From contig NZ_FNZQ01000001.1 of assembly GCF_900109285.1 (NCBI RefSeq), positions 525,001-589,000 on the forward strand: a stretch of 64,000 nucleotides of DNA. The letters are read 5' to 3'. The position numbers were made by a program, and so were the translations under genes. Positions 39,073-48,154 of the stretch are shown here, piece after piece. The stretch is from Jannaschia helgolandensis (GTDB lineage: Bacteria > Pseudomonadota > Alphaproteobacteria > Rhodobacterales > Rhodobacteraceae). Under the pieces are notes generated by a model, which ran no database searches, was not told the DNA's origin, and saw only the letters and a list, made by a program, of their open reading frames with translations. The stretch's first letter is position 1, and every line of letters starts with the position of its first letter.

Positions 39073-40557
39073 TTAAAGGAAGGCTGTTTCCTCGAAACTG
39101 CGCAACTTTCGGCTGTGCAGCCGCTCCAGAGGCATTTCGCGAAGCGATTCCATGGCGCGAATTCCGATCATCAGATGGCGGCTGACCTGGGTCTTGTAGA
39201 AGGCCGAAGCCATCCCCGGCAGCTTCAGCTCGCCATGCAGAGGCTTGTCCGATACGCATAGCAGCGTGCCATAGGGCACCCGGAACCGAAATCCGTTTGC
39301 GGCAATGGTCGCCGATTCCATGTCCAGCGCGACGGCGCGGCTTTGCGACAGGCGCTGCACAGGACCGGCCTGTTCGCGCAATTCCCAGTTCCGGTTGTCA
39401 ATTGTGGCCACGGTTCCGGTGCGCATGATGCGCTTGAGCTCATATCCCTCTAGGGCGGTAACCTGCTCGACGGCATCTTCCAGCGCGACCTGCACTTCGG
39501 CCAGTGCCGGGATCGGAACCCAGATCGGCAGGTCATCGTCCAATACATGATCTTCGCGCAGATAGGCATGGGCCAGAACGAAATCGCCCAGGCTCTGCGA
39601 ATTTCGAAGGCCGGCGCAATGCCCGACCATCAGCCAGACATGCGGACGCAGGACGGCGATATGGTCTGTCGCGGTCTTGGCATTCGAGGGGCCGATTCCG
39701 ATATTCACCAGAGTGATACCCGCGCCATCTTCGCGGGTCAGGTGATAGGTCGGCATCTGCGGCATCTTGGGCAGATCGATCATCAGCGCATCGGGATCGT
39801 CCGCCGTCACCCGCTGTCCCGCCGGACCGACCAGCGCGACATAGCCCGAGGTCGGGTCGCGCAGTGCCTCGCGCCCGTAGGCGATGAACTCATCGACGTA
39901 GAACTGGTAATTGGTGAACAATACATGGTTCTGGAAATCGACCGGATCGGTCGCGGTATAATGCGCAAGCCGGGCCAGCGAATAATCAATGCGCTGTGCC
40001 GTGAAGGGCGCAAGCGGACGGGCACCGTCTTCGTATGTGAAACCGACGCCGTTGACGATGGCATCGTTCGTGGTGTTGAGATCGGGCACATCGAACACGT
40101 CGCGCATCAGGAAGGGCAGGACGCCGTCCTGCGGCACGTTCAATTCGGAATCGTTGAGAACGGCGAAATGGACCGGGATCGGCGTGGACGACAGACCCAC
40201 GGTCACCGGCACGTCGTGTGATTTCATCAGCAGCTCGATCTGCTGCGTCAGGTATTTCCGGAACAGGTCGGGCCGGGTGATGGTGGTGGCGTAATGCCCC
40301 GGCTCGGCGACATGACCGAAGGACAGGCGGCTGTCGGTGCGACCATAGCTTGTCGTCGTGATCCGCACTTCAGGATAGAACGCACGAAAGCGACTGTCGG
40401 GCATCCCGCCTTCGATGGCCTTCTGGAACGCCTGCCGCAGATAATCCGTCCCCTGAGCATAGAGCCGGATCAATTCCGCGACTGCGGCTTTGGCGTCGGT
40501 AAAGCTGCGGTGCGGGGCAGGGTCCGGGCTGCAAATCGGGGTGCGGTTCAAGGTCAT
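39073..40557 (-). CDS. amn: AMP nucleosidase
   Basis: 494 residues. It splits AMP into adenine and ribose 5-phosphate. The N-terminal domain (about 1-185) has family sequence (SYGRTDSRLSFGHVAEPGHYATTITRP). The C-terminal nucleoside-phosphorylase-like domain has NIGIGPSNAKTATDHIA, MVGHCAGLRNSQSLGDFVLAHAYLR and the ALDMESATIAANGFRFRVPY-type end. It overlaps the ade stop/start by 4 nt, so adenine is passed to adenine deaminase. Confidence 0.94.
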   Translation of the reverse strand: MTLNRTPICSPDPAPHRSFTDAKAAVAELIRLYAQGTDYLRQAFQKAIEGGMPDSRFRAFYPEVRITTTSYGRTDSRLSFGHVAEPGHYATTITRPDLFRKYLTQQIELLMKSHDVPVTVGLSSTPIPVHFAVLNDSELNVPQDGVLPFLMRDVFDVPDLNTTNDAIVNGVGFTYEDGARPLAPFTAQRIDYSLARLAHYTATDPVDFQNHVLFTNYQFYVDEFIAYGREALRDPTSGYVALVGPAGQRVTADDPDALMIDLPKMPQMPTYHLTREDGAGITLVNIGIGPSNAKTATDHIAVLRPHVWLMVGHCAGLRNSQSLGDFVLAHAYLREDHVLDDDLPIWVPIPALAEVQVALEDAVEQVTALEGYELKRIMRTGTVATIDNRNWELREQAGPVQRLSQSRAVALDMESATIAANGFRFRVPYGTLLCVSDKPLHGELKLPGMASAFYKTQVSRHLMIGIRAMESLREMPLERLHSRKLRSFEETAFL

Positions 40558-42365
40558 GGGGTCTCGATAAGGTCGGTGAGTTCAAATTTCGTGACATCCA
40601 CCAGCCCCAGATCGCTGATCCGCAATTCTGGGATCACGACGAGGGCCAGCAGGGAATGTTGCATGTAAGCGTTGTTCAGGATGCAGCCGGCGTCACGCAT
40701 GGCCTGGATCAACGCTTCGGCCTTGGCGGCGACGTCTGCGGCGGGGCTGTCGGACATCAGGCCGGCGATGGGCAATTCAACCAAGGCGCGTTCCGTGCCG
40801 TCGGCCCAGAAGGTGACGCCACCGCCGACTTCGGCCAGCCGGTTGGCGGCCTGCGCCATCGCGGCGCGGTCGGTGCCGACGACAATCATGTGGTGACTGT
40901 CATGCGCCACGGTCGAGGCCATGGCCATCTTGCCGGTATATCCGAACCCCGCGACCAATGCGTTGACGACGCCGCCGGTTCCTCGGTGCCGTTCGACCAG
41001 AGCGATCTGGCACGTATCGCCCTCTGCCTCGACCCGGCCATCGCGGACCGGAAGACGGCGGGTCAGAGCCTTGGTCGGGGCTTGATTTTCGACGACACCG
41101 ATGACCTTGGCGGTGACTTCGTTCGCTCCGATCGGGGCGGGAATTTCGAAGTTCGTATCAGTCAGAGTCTTGCCCATGTGGACGGTGTTGCGGGCAGCAT
41201 CGGGCCAGTCGAGGTGCGGGCAGTCTACGATCAGCTTGCCATTCTCGGCGACCGTCCTGCCCATCGCGATGACCCGTTCGATCGGAAGCGTCGTCAGGTC
41301 CGACGTCAGGATGACATCGGCCCGCCGACCCGGCGCGATTGAGCCGAGTTCGCGTTCCAGGCCAAAGTGCGTCGCCGTATTGATCGTGCACATCTGCAGC
41401 GCCACCAGTGGGTCGCAGCCGCAGGCGATGGCATGACGAAGAACGCGATTCATGTGGCCATCGTTCACCAGCGTCCCGGCCATGCAATCATCGGTGCACA
41501 GAATGAAATTGCGCGGATCGAGGCCACGCTCGGTCACGGCTGTAATCTGTGTTTTCACGTCGTACCAAGCCGATCCCAGTCGCATCATCGAGCGCATCCC
41601 CTGCCGCACCCGGGCCACGGCATCCGCTTCGCAGGTGCCTTCGTGGTCATCGGCGGGGCCACCGGCGGCATAGGCGTGAAATGCGGGTCCAAGATCGGGC
41701 GATGCGTAATGTCCGCCGATGGTCTTGCCGGCCCGTGCGGTCGCCGCCATCTCGGCCAGCATCTTCGGGTCGCCGTTCGCCACGCCCGGAAAGTTCATCA
41801 TCTCGCCCAGACCAACGATGCCGGGCCATGTCATAGCCTCGGCCACGTCGTCGGGCGTGATCTCGTGCCCGGTGGTTTCCAGACCGGGGGCCGAAGGCGC
41901 GCAGGATGGCATCTGCACGAACATCGAACAGGGCTGTATCCGCGCCTCGTCATGCATCAGGCGGACGCCGGGCAGGCCGAGGACATTCGCGATTTCATGT
42001 GGGTCGGTGAACATCGCCGTGGTGCCATGCGGGATGACGGCGGCGCAGAATTCGGCCGGAATCAGCATACCGGATTCGACGTGCATATGCGCGTCGCACA
42101 GGCCGGGAATGACGTATCGCCCCTCCGCTTCGATGATTTCGGTATCCGGTCCGATGCAGTGACCGGCATCGGGACCGACATAGGCGAAGCGGCCCTGCGC
42201 GATGGCGATCTGCCACTCCAGCACTTCGCGCGTGTGGACAAGAACGACCTTGCCGCCCCGGATCACGGTGTCGGCGGGCGCGCGTCCGGCGGCGATGGCA
42301 ATGAGGGTCGGGGCCGCGTCGGGCCAGGAAGGGAGGGTCTGAGGCGTCATGGCGAAAGGTGTCAT
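40554..42365 (-). CDS. ade: Adenine deaminase
   Basis: 603 residues, normal for Ade, which deaminates adenine to hypoxanthine. The amidohydrolase metal motif is GLCDAHMHVESGM; HGTTAMFTDPHEIANVLG, LCTDDCMAGTLVNDGHMNRVLRHAI and the C-terminal HDSHHMIVVG follow. An ATG five codons later is an alternative start; neither has a clear ribosome-binding site. It is the first gene of the ade-amn pair and diverges from the topoisomerase gene. Confidence 0.94.
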   Translation of the reverse strand: MTPFAMTPQTLPSWPDAAPTLIAIAAGRAPADTVIRGGKVVLVHTREVLEWQIAIAQGRFAYVGPDAGHCIGPDTEIIEAEGRYVIPGLCDAHMHVESGMLIPAEFCAAVIPHGTTAMFTDPHEIANVLGLPGVRLMHDEARIQPCSMFVQMPSCAPSAPGLETTGHEITPDDVAEAMTWPGIVGLGEMMNFPGVANGDPKMLAEMAATARAGKTIGGHYASPDLGPAFHAYAAGGPADDHEGTCEADAVARVRQGMRSMMRLGSAWYDVKTQITAVTERGLDPRNFILCTDDCMAGTLVNDGHMNRVLRHAIACGCDPLVALQMCTINTATHFGLERELGSIAPGRRADVILTSDLTTLPIERVIAMGRTVAENGKLIVDCPHLDWPDAARNTVHMGKTLTDTNFEIPAPIGANEVTAKVIGVVENQAPTKALTRRLPVRDGRVEAEGDTCQIALVERHRGTGGVVNALVAGFGYTGKMAMASTVAHDSHHMIVVGTDRAAMAQAANRLAEVGGGVTFWADGTERALVELPIAGLMSDSPAADVAAKAEALIQAMRDAGCILNNAYMQHSLLALVVIPELRISDLGLVDVTKFELTDLIETP

Positions 42366-42442
42366 GGGATGACGGGCGGTGCAATGGGGGCTGCAACACG
42401 ACGGCGGGGAACCGACTCGGCCAGCTTGGGCGTTACCCCTGC

Positions 42443-43405
42443 ATGAGCGCCCCGGATCTGATCTATTACCCCGACGACCGTCCTGGCATCACCCGCCGCA
42501 AGGCCGGTCGTGGCTGGTCGTATCGCGCGCCTGACGGCACAACCATCGACGACGATGCAGAGCGGTCGCGCATTTCGGCGCTGGCCGTCCCTCCGGCCTA
42601 TGCTGATGTCTGGATCAGTCCACGCAAGCGGGGCCATCTTCAGGCCACGGGATACGATGCGCGGACCCGCAAGCAATATCGCTATCACGCTGATTGGTCC
42701 GAATGGCGGTCGCTGCAAAAGTTCGACGGTCTGGGCGACTTCGGTGCAGCCCTTCCCTCGCTGCGCAGAACCATTGCCCGCGGCCTGAGTGGAGAGGCGG
42801 GAGAGCGTGATTTCGCAATCGCTGCCGTCCTGCGCCTGATTGACCGCGTTTCAATTCGCGTAGGCACCGAGGCCTATCGTTCGGAAAACGGCACCGAAGG
42901 CGCAACGACCCTGCGGTTCCGCAACCTCAAGATCGACAACAATGGCGTAAAGCTGGATTGGCGCGCCAAGGGCGGCAAGCGGGTGCGACGACAGATTTCG
43001 GATCGGACACTTGTGCGCGCGCTGCACGATCTGGCCGATCTGCCCGGTGCGCCGGTCTTCGAGTGGATAGACAGCGGCAAGCGCCGCACTGTGCATGCAG
43101 AACATGTCAACGACTGGCTGCGAGAGGCGACGGGACTGGATCATGCCACCGCCAAGACGTTCCGCACCTGGAACGGATCGGTCGCAGCGATGGAAGCGGC
43201 GATGCGCGCGGGCGAAGGCGTAACCATCAAGGCGATGTCCGAGGCCGCCGCCGAGGCGTTGCACAACACGCCGACCATCGCGCGCAATTCCTACATCCAT
43301 CCCGAGGTGATCGCCCTGGCGGAAAACTGGCGCGACGTGACGGTACCCGATCACCCGCCGACCCTGCGTCAGGGCGAACGGGCACTGCTGGATCTGTTAG
43401 GTTAG
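42443..43405 (+). CDS. DNA topoisomerase IB (poxvirus type)
   Basis: 320 residues. Type IB enzymes relax supercoils through a 3'-phosphotyrosyl link. The catalytic set is visible: Arg near 135-139 in LIDRVSIRVGTEAY, the KTFRTWNGS helix (K238, R241), the His/Asn region and the nucleophile Tyr284 in ARNSYIHP. The N-terminal part (PPAYADVWISPRKRGHLQATGYDARTRKQYRYH) is the eukaryote-virus-like fold of bacterial TopIB. The start at 42443 lacks a strong site; the frame is open to 42359 but would overlap the divergent ade gene. The last 9 bp overlap the convergent HupE-like gene. Confidence 0.92.
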   Translation: MSAPDLIYYPDDRPGITRRKAGRGWSYRAPDGTTIDDDAERSRISALAVPPAYADVWISPRKRGHLQATGYDARTRKQYRYHADWSEWRSLQKFDGLGDFGAALPSLRRTIARGLSGEAGERDFAIAAVLRLIDRVSIRVGTEAYRSENGTEGATTLRFRNLKIDNNGVKLDWRAKGGKRVRRQISDRTLVRALHDLADLPGAPVFEWIDSGKRRTVHAEHVNDWLREATGLDHATAKTFRTWNGSVAAMEAAMRAGEGVTIKAMSEAAAEALHNTPTIARNSYIHPEVIALAENWRDVTVPDHPPTLRQGERALLDLLG

Positions 43406-44566
43406 GTAGGGAAGGTCGCCCAGAACGCCGACCCGGTTCAAAAACCAGTAGGCGGCGATCGTCGCAATGATGAGCGAACCGGGAATGGCGATGGCGCGAC
43501 GATAGAACGGGCGGGACCCGAAGGGCAGACCGAACAGCAGGAACGCAACGGCGATGACCGTCAGCTGCCCGATTTCCACGCCGATATTGAACGAGATCAG
43601 CGAAGCGATAAATTGGGTGCCCACGCCGAATTGGGAGAGGACACTGGCGAATCCCAACCCGTGCAACAGGCCGAAACCGAAGACCACTGCGATCCGGGGC
43701 CATCCGATATCGCGGGTGCCGCCTTTCCAGACGTTCTCGATGGCGACCCATATGATCGATGCGGCGATCAACGGCTCAACGATGTTGCCGGGAACGGAGA
43801 CGATGCCGAGCGATGCCAGCGCCAGAGTCACGGTATGGGCCGCCGTGAAAGCAGTGACCTGCCAGAGTAACGGGCGCCAAGCGAGCGCATAGAAGAACAG
43901 GCCCAGCACGAACAACATGTGGTCCATGCCCTTGGGGATGATGTGATCAAATCCGGACACGATATATCGGTCGATCACATCGCCCAGCGATTGCTGCGCC
44001 ACACCGGTGCGCGGCATCGGGTCAGACAGGGCACCGTTGGTCAGATAGGTTTCGTAGGCGTCTTCGCTGCCCGTAGCGACCTGACGGATAATCAACCCGC
44101 CCAGCTTTGCGCCCCAGCCGAACACCACCGGGTCGTTGCCCACAGGCAGACCGGCCGTCAGGATCAGCGTGCTGTCCCGGCGGATCCGGGTGTCGCCGAC
44201 GGACGGAATATCAACCGACGTCAGCGTCAGCGGAAGATCGACCCCGCCGGACTGGAGGGTTATATCCATGGCAATCTCCGGCCATGCAGCATCAAGTGCG
44301 GAGGCCAGTTCGGAGGGGGCAAGCGCGCGCAGGGCATCGTTCTGATCGGCAAGGGGCGACTCGTCGGTATCCGCGACTTCGGACAGGTTCACGCCGACGA
44401 TCAAGGGTTCGACCGATGTGCGCAGCGTGATCGTCACACCCTCGGTGCCGATTTCGATATCGGCAACGGCGGGCTGCACCTCGTGCGCCGCGACCGTGAG
44501 TGGGAAAGCCATTGACAGCAACGTCACCAAAGCCACCCTGATCGAGACCTGCAGGAGAATGATCAT
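43397..44566 (-). CDS. HupE/UreJ-type membrane protein with large periplasmic N-terminal domain
   Basis: 389 residues: a signal peptide (MIILLQVSIRVALVTLLSM to about 26), a periplasmic part starting HEVQPAVADIEIG (to about 190), then about six membrane segments starting with GFDHIIPKGMDHMLFVLGLFF. The His/Asp-rich GFDHI..GMDH and ALASLGI.. NIGVEIGQL segments are those of the HupE/UreJ family, linked to nickel or cobalt uptake. The periplasmic domain is found in the larger HupE_UreJ_2-type proteins. Start codon ATG at 44566 shares two bases with the ATG of the divergent DUF4198 gene, so each promoter must lie inside the other gene. Confidence 0.82.
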   Translation of the reverse strand: MIILLQVSIRVALVTLLSMAFPLTVAAHEVQPAVADIEIGTEGVTITLRTSVEPLIVGVNLSEVADTDESPLADQNDALRALAPSELASALDAAWPEIAMDITLQSGGVDLPLTLTSVDIPSVGDTRIRRDSTLILTAGLPVGNDPVVFGWGAKLGGLIIRQVATGSEDAYETYLTNGALSDPMPRTGVAQQSLGDVIDRYIVSGFDHIIPKGMDHMLFVLGLFFYALAWRPLLWQVTAFTAAHTVTLALASLGIVSVPGNIVEPLIAASIIWVAIENVWKGGTRDIGWPRIAVVFGFGLLHGLGFASVLSQFGVGTQFIASLISFNIGVEIGQLTVIAVAFLLFGLPFGSRPFYRRAIAIPGSLIIATIAAYWFLNRVGVLGDLPYLT

Positions 44567-45374
44567 GCCCACCCTTTCAAAAATAGTCGTTGTCGCACTG
44601 AGCATGTTCGCCGCACCGCTACAAGCGCACGAATTCTGGATCGATGCGGAAGACTTTACCGTCGCCAGCGGTGAAGCGGTCACCGCCAGTTTCCGCAACG
44701 GGGAGAACATGGTTGGATCGGCGCTCAGCTATATTCCGGCCCAGTCGGCGCGGTTCGACATGGTGGTGAACGGCAAGGAGATCGAGGTGCCGACGCGCAT
44801 CGGCAATAATCCGGCGTTCAACGTCGCAGGCCTGCCGGATGGTTTGCTTGCGATCCTGCACGAGACGACGGATCAGAGCGTCACCTATACGGAATGGGAA
44901 AAATGGGTGACGTTCACCGATCATAAAGATTTCGCCTTTGCCCAGCAGGCCCATATCGACCGGGGTCTGTCGCAGGATACCTTCAGGGAAAACTACCGTC
45001 GTTATGCCAAGGCGCTTGTCGCGGTCGGGGACGGGTCTGGCGAAGATCGGTTGAACGGTCTGAAAACCGAAATCGTGGCCGGTCTGAATCCCTATACCGA
45101 CGATCTGTCGGGTGGTTTGCCGGTCCAGGTTTTTCTGGATGGTGCCCCCATCGCCGAGGCGCAGTTCGAGATGTTCGAGCGCGATGCCGCAGGCGAGGTC
45201 GTCATCACGAGACACAAAGCCGATGATCAGGGACGCGCAACGCTGCCGATGATGCCGGGCCGCAAGTATCTGATCGACTCGGTCCAGATCGAAGAACTGG
45301 AGCCCGCCACCGAGGGCGATGCTGGCTGGCTGACCCATTGGGCCGCGTTGACCTTCGCCGTGCCCGAGGCGTAG
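44565..45374 (+). CDS. DUF4198 family periplasmic protein
   Basis: 269 residues. A signal peptide (MPTLSKIVVVALSMFAAPLQ) is followed at once by AHEFWIDAEDFTV, the typical mature start of DUF4198 proteins; the N-terminal His could bind metal. The family is often coded with nickel or cobalt transporters (CbiK/NikK-type). AGGAG lies 7 nt before the ATG at 44565. Its ATG overlaps that of the divergent HupE-like gene by two bases. A joint role in divalent-metal uptake is a reasonable inference. leuD follows 30 bp later. Confidence 0.8.
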   Translation: MPTLSKIVVVALSMFAAPLQAHEFWIDAEDFTVASGEAVTASFRNGENMVGSALSYIPAQSARFDMVVNGKEIEVPTRIGNNPAFNVAGLPDGLLAILHETTDQSVTYTEWEKWVTFTDHKDFAFAQQAHIDRGLSQDTFRENYRRYAKALVAVGDGSGEDRLNGLKTEIVAGLNPYTDDLSGGLPVQVFLDGAPIAEAQFEMFERDAAGEVVITRHKADDQGRATLPMMPGRKYLIDSVQIEELEPATEGDAGWLTHWAALTFAVPEA

Positions 45375-45404
45375 ACCGTCCGGGCAATTCCCCCGGAGGA
45401 CATC

Positions 45405-46010
45405 ATGGACAAGTTCGAGACCATCACCGGAGTCGCGGCCCCTCTGCCGCTGATCAACGTCGATACCGACATGATCATCCCCAAGCAGTTCCTGAAGACG
45501 ATCAAGCGATCCGGTCTGGGCGTGAACCTGTTCGACGAGATGCGTTATGGCGACGATGGGGCGGAGCTGCCGGATTTCGTGCTGAACAAGCCCGCCTATC
45601 GCAATGCCGAGATCATCGTGGCGGGCGAGAATTTCGGATGCGGATCGTCACGCGAACATGCGCCATGGGCCTTGCTGGATTTCGGGATTCGTGCCGTGAT
45701 CGCACCCAGCTTTGCCGATATCTTCTACAACAACTGCTTCAAGAACGGCATTCTGCCAATCGTGCTGCCGCAGGATCAGGTGGATGCCTTGATGAACGAT
45801 GCCCGAAACGGCGAAAACGCGCGCATCACCATCGACCTCGACACGCAGACGGTCACCGGCGCGGACGGCAGGACCTATCCGTTCGAGGTCGACAGTCACA
45901 AGAAGCATTGCCTGCTCAACGGGTTGGATGACATCGGCCTGACGATGGAGAAGGCGTCGTCTATCGACGCTTACGAATCCCGTCTGTCTCAGGACCGTCC
46001 CTGGGTCTGA
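45405..46010 (+). CDS. leuD: 3-isopropylmalate dehydratase small subunit
   Basis: 201 residues. With LeuC it isomerises 2- to 3-isopropylmalate. The swivel-domain motifs are clear: [34 protein letters not shown] and [25 protein letters not shown] lies just upstream of the ATG. No leuC is present beside it in this window; leuB follows 2.1 kb later after two other genes. Confidence 0.96.
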   Translation: MDKFETITGVAAPLPLINVDTDMIIPKQFLKTIKRSGLGVNLFDEMRYGDDGAELPDFVLNKPAYRNAEIIVAGENFGCGSSREHAPWALLDFGIRAVIAPSFADIFYNNCFKNGILPIVLPQDQVDALMNDARNGENARITIDLDTQTVTGADGRTYPFEVDSHKKHCLLNGLDDIGLTMEKASSIDAYESRLSQDRPWV

Positions 46011-46209
46011 CGTCAAGCACATTAACACCATGCTTTAACTATCTGAAAATGTGAAGTTTATCGATAAACCAGGAAGCTTTGCGGCTTTCTGGGCACACAA
46101 ATTCGCCCAAGGCTTTGCGTTCTGCCTCAGCCGGTTGCGAGGCGAAGTTAAACAAGGCACGTTGGTGGCAAGAATGAGGCAGTCGCCCCAACGAGGGCAG
46201 AGCAAACAA

Positions 46210-46230
46210 GGTCCCAACTCATAAGGGACC
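46210..46230. repeat. Inverted repeat upstream of the leuD-leuB middle genes
   Basis: GGTCCC and GGGACC arms with a 9-nt centre, ending 22 bp before the GTG start at 46253. No T-run follows. It lies in a 242-bp gap after leuD that otherwise shows no gene. Confidence 0.45.
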
Positions 46231-46252
46231 ATCCGGCAAGGATGAACAGGCA

Positions 46253-47098
46253 GTGATTTCGCAGCTTCCCGGTGCGTGCATCCGTGCGCTACTCATGGTG
46301 TCGATGGTCTTGACCCCATCGCTGATGCTGCCCGAGATGAATTCCCAGATCAGTGATGCGACAGTTCTGATCGCTTTGTTCGCCGCCCTTTTCGTGATCG
46401 TGGAATATGGCTCCACCTACCCCGGTCTGGTCGAGTTTCGCGGCGCGCCGCCGTTCAACCGCGTGCGCTTCATCACGCTGTTCGTTACGCTGACGCTGAT
46501 TGCCATTGCGCTGTCGGGCAAGCAGGACGCTTCGCTTCTGTCGCGGCTGGTCATGGCTGTGGGCGTTCTGCTGGGGCAGTCAATGGACTTCCCGCTATCG
46601 CCGATCCGCCTGATTTTGTGGTTGCTGCCCGAAGGGACAACATTGTCCGAGGCGCACAGTGTCCGCGCAGCCGCCGGTCTTGCCTACCTGACGTCGCTGG
46701 TGGGGTTGACGATCTTTGCGATCATGATCCGTGTCAAAGGCTGGCCCTCTCCGACGGGCAGCTTCAACGTCTGGATCAATCTGCCGACCTTCGACCCGAC
46801 CGCCGGAGCCGATGTCGTCAAGCGTCTCAATCGTGACGGTGCCGTTAACATTCTGTTAGGGCTTATGCTGCCATATCTGACACCACCGATCGCGATGTTC
46901 ATCGCAAACTCCTACGGGATCTCGATGATGAACAGCGATCTGATGATGGTCTGGGTGATGTCGCTATGGGCCTTTCTGCCTACTTCTCTCTTCCTGCGTG
47001 GCATCGCGATGCGTCGACTTGCGCTGATGATCTCGCAGAAACGTCGCCGTTTCGGCACCGATGGCGCGATCCCCGATCCGGCATTCATGCCCGCCTGA
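46253..47098 (+). CDS. Uncharacterised membrane protein between leuD and leuB
   Basis: 281 residues, start GTG. Six or seven hydrophobic segments (for example ATVLIALFAALFVIVEYG, FITLFVTLTLIAIAL, LTSLVGLTIFAIMI, LLGLMLPYLTPPIAMFIA, LMMVWVMSLWAFLPTSLFL) and a short basic tail. I do not recognise the family; it looks like a conserved hypothetical of this bacterial group. It is translationally joined to the next gene by a CTGA overlap. Nothing in it suggests leucine metabolism. Confidence 0.7.
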   Translation: MISQLPGACIRALLMVSMVLTPSLMLPEMNSQISDATVLIALFAALFVIVEYGSTYPGLVEFRGAPPFNRVRFITLFVTLTLIAIALSGKQDASLLSRLVMAVGVLLGQSMDFPLSPIRLILWLLPEGTTLSEAHSVRAAAGLAYLTSLVGLTIFAIMIRVKGWPSPTGSFNVWINLPTFDPTAGADVVKRLNRDGAVNILLGLMLPYLTPPIAMFIANSYGISMMNSDLMMVWVMSLWAFLPTSLFLRGIAMRRLALMISQKRRRFGTDGAIPDPAFMPA

Positions 47099-48096
47099 CG
47101 TCAATTGGCGCGGCCGTCGCAGCCTCTGTCTGGCTGACGGCCTGTGCCGCATCTGCGGAAATCATCCGCTTTGCAACTTATGATACCGGGCTGGGCCGCA
47201 AGGGGCCGGGCGTGATGCTGCGCGACCTGCGGGCCGCCAGGAACGAACAGTCCGAGGCCGCGCTGGCGGTCATCGCCGCCGGTCAGGCTGACGTGATCCT
47301 GTTGATGGACGTCGACTGGGACCAGGGTGGCCTTGGGCTGGATGCACTGGCCGAGCGGTTGGCCGAACTGGGTCAGAGCTATCCATATCGACTGTCGCTG
47401 CGTCCGAACTCCGGTATCCCGTCCGGTGTCGATCTGGACGGCGACGGCACCACGCACGAGGCGCGGGATGCGCTGGGTTACGGCTGGTTTACCGGCGACA
47501 GCGGGCTGGCTCTGTTGTCGCGCTATCCGCTGGGCACGACACGTGACCTGAGCGGTATGCGCTGGTCCGACAGATCTGAAGCTGCGCAGCTTCTGTCGCC
47601 GGAAGCGCGTCAGATTGTTCCACTGGCCACGACGGCGCAATGGGTCGTGCCAGTGACACTGGGCACGACCGAGATTACGCTGATCACCCTTTCGGCGGGC
47701 ACCCCGGTGTTCGACGGTCCGGAAGATCGGAACGGTCTGCGCAATCGTGACGAGCTGGCGCTGGTCTCGGAACTTGCCCGGGATGCCGACCTACCGTTGG
47801 TCATGGGCCGTGCCAATCAGGACCCGGAGCGGGGGGAAGGTGTTCGGGAGGCCCTGTTCGATTTACTGAACCTGACCGCACTGCAGGATGCCCGACCAAC
47901 CGCGCTGGACGGATCGTCGGCGACTGTACGCTGGGACGGTCCGGGTGAGATGCGCGTCGATTACGTCCTGCCGCCGCGCGCGCTGAGTGTGGTCGGTGCG
48001 GGCATCATCTGGCCCGAGCCGGGCGATCCTCTGCGCGACACCACCGAAACCGCCGGCCCCGCGCGGCTGGTCTGGGTCGATGTGACGGTTCCTTGA
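47095..48096 (+). CDS. Secreted endonuclease/exonuclease/phosphatase-family protein
   Basis: About 333 residues. A signal-like N-terminus ([20 protein letters not shown]) precedes the domain [17 protein letters not shown]..., with [12 protein letters not shown] in place of the usual Glu-containing motif, a long loop with [13 protein letters not shown], and a final MRVDYVLPP in which the Asp and Tyr fit the family. The fold matches EEP-type phosphodiesterases. The only start codons near this end are ATG 46966, which would overlap the previous gene by 133 bp, and CTG 47095, which overlaps its stop as CTGA exactly like the ATGA/GTGA joints elsewhere in the window. CTG is preferred here; the stop is certain. 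Confidence 0.65.
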   Translation: MTSIGAAVAASVWLTACAASAEIIRFATYDTGLGRKGPGVMLRDLRAARNEQSEAALAVIAAGQADVILLMDVDWDQGGLGLDALAERLAELGQSYPYRLSLRPNSGIPSGVDLDGDGTTHEARDALGYGWFTGDSGLALLSRYPLGTTRDLSGMRWSDRSEAAQLLSPEARQIVPLATTAQWVVPVTLGTTEITLITLSAGTPVFDGPEDRNGLRNRDELALVSELARDADLPLVMGRANQDPERGEGVREALFDLLNLTALQDARPTALDGSSATVRWDGPGEMRVDYVLPPRALSVVGAGIIWPEPGDPLRDTTETAGPARLVWVDVTVP

Positions 48097-48154
48097 CGCT
48101 TGCCGGGTCAGGGACTACGCCACCGTCAACCGGATAACGAAAGGCCCCAGACAC

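Noticed and set aside
46022-46038. CtrA-like TTAA pair after leuD
   Set aside because: The spacing is 9 bp, not the 7 bp of the CtrA consensus, and the place is not near a cell-cycle gene.
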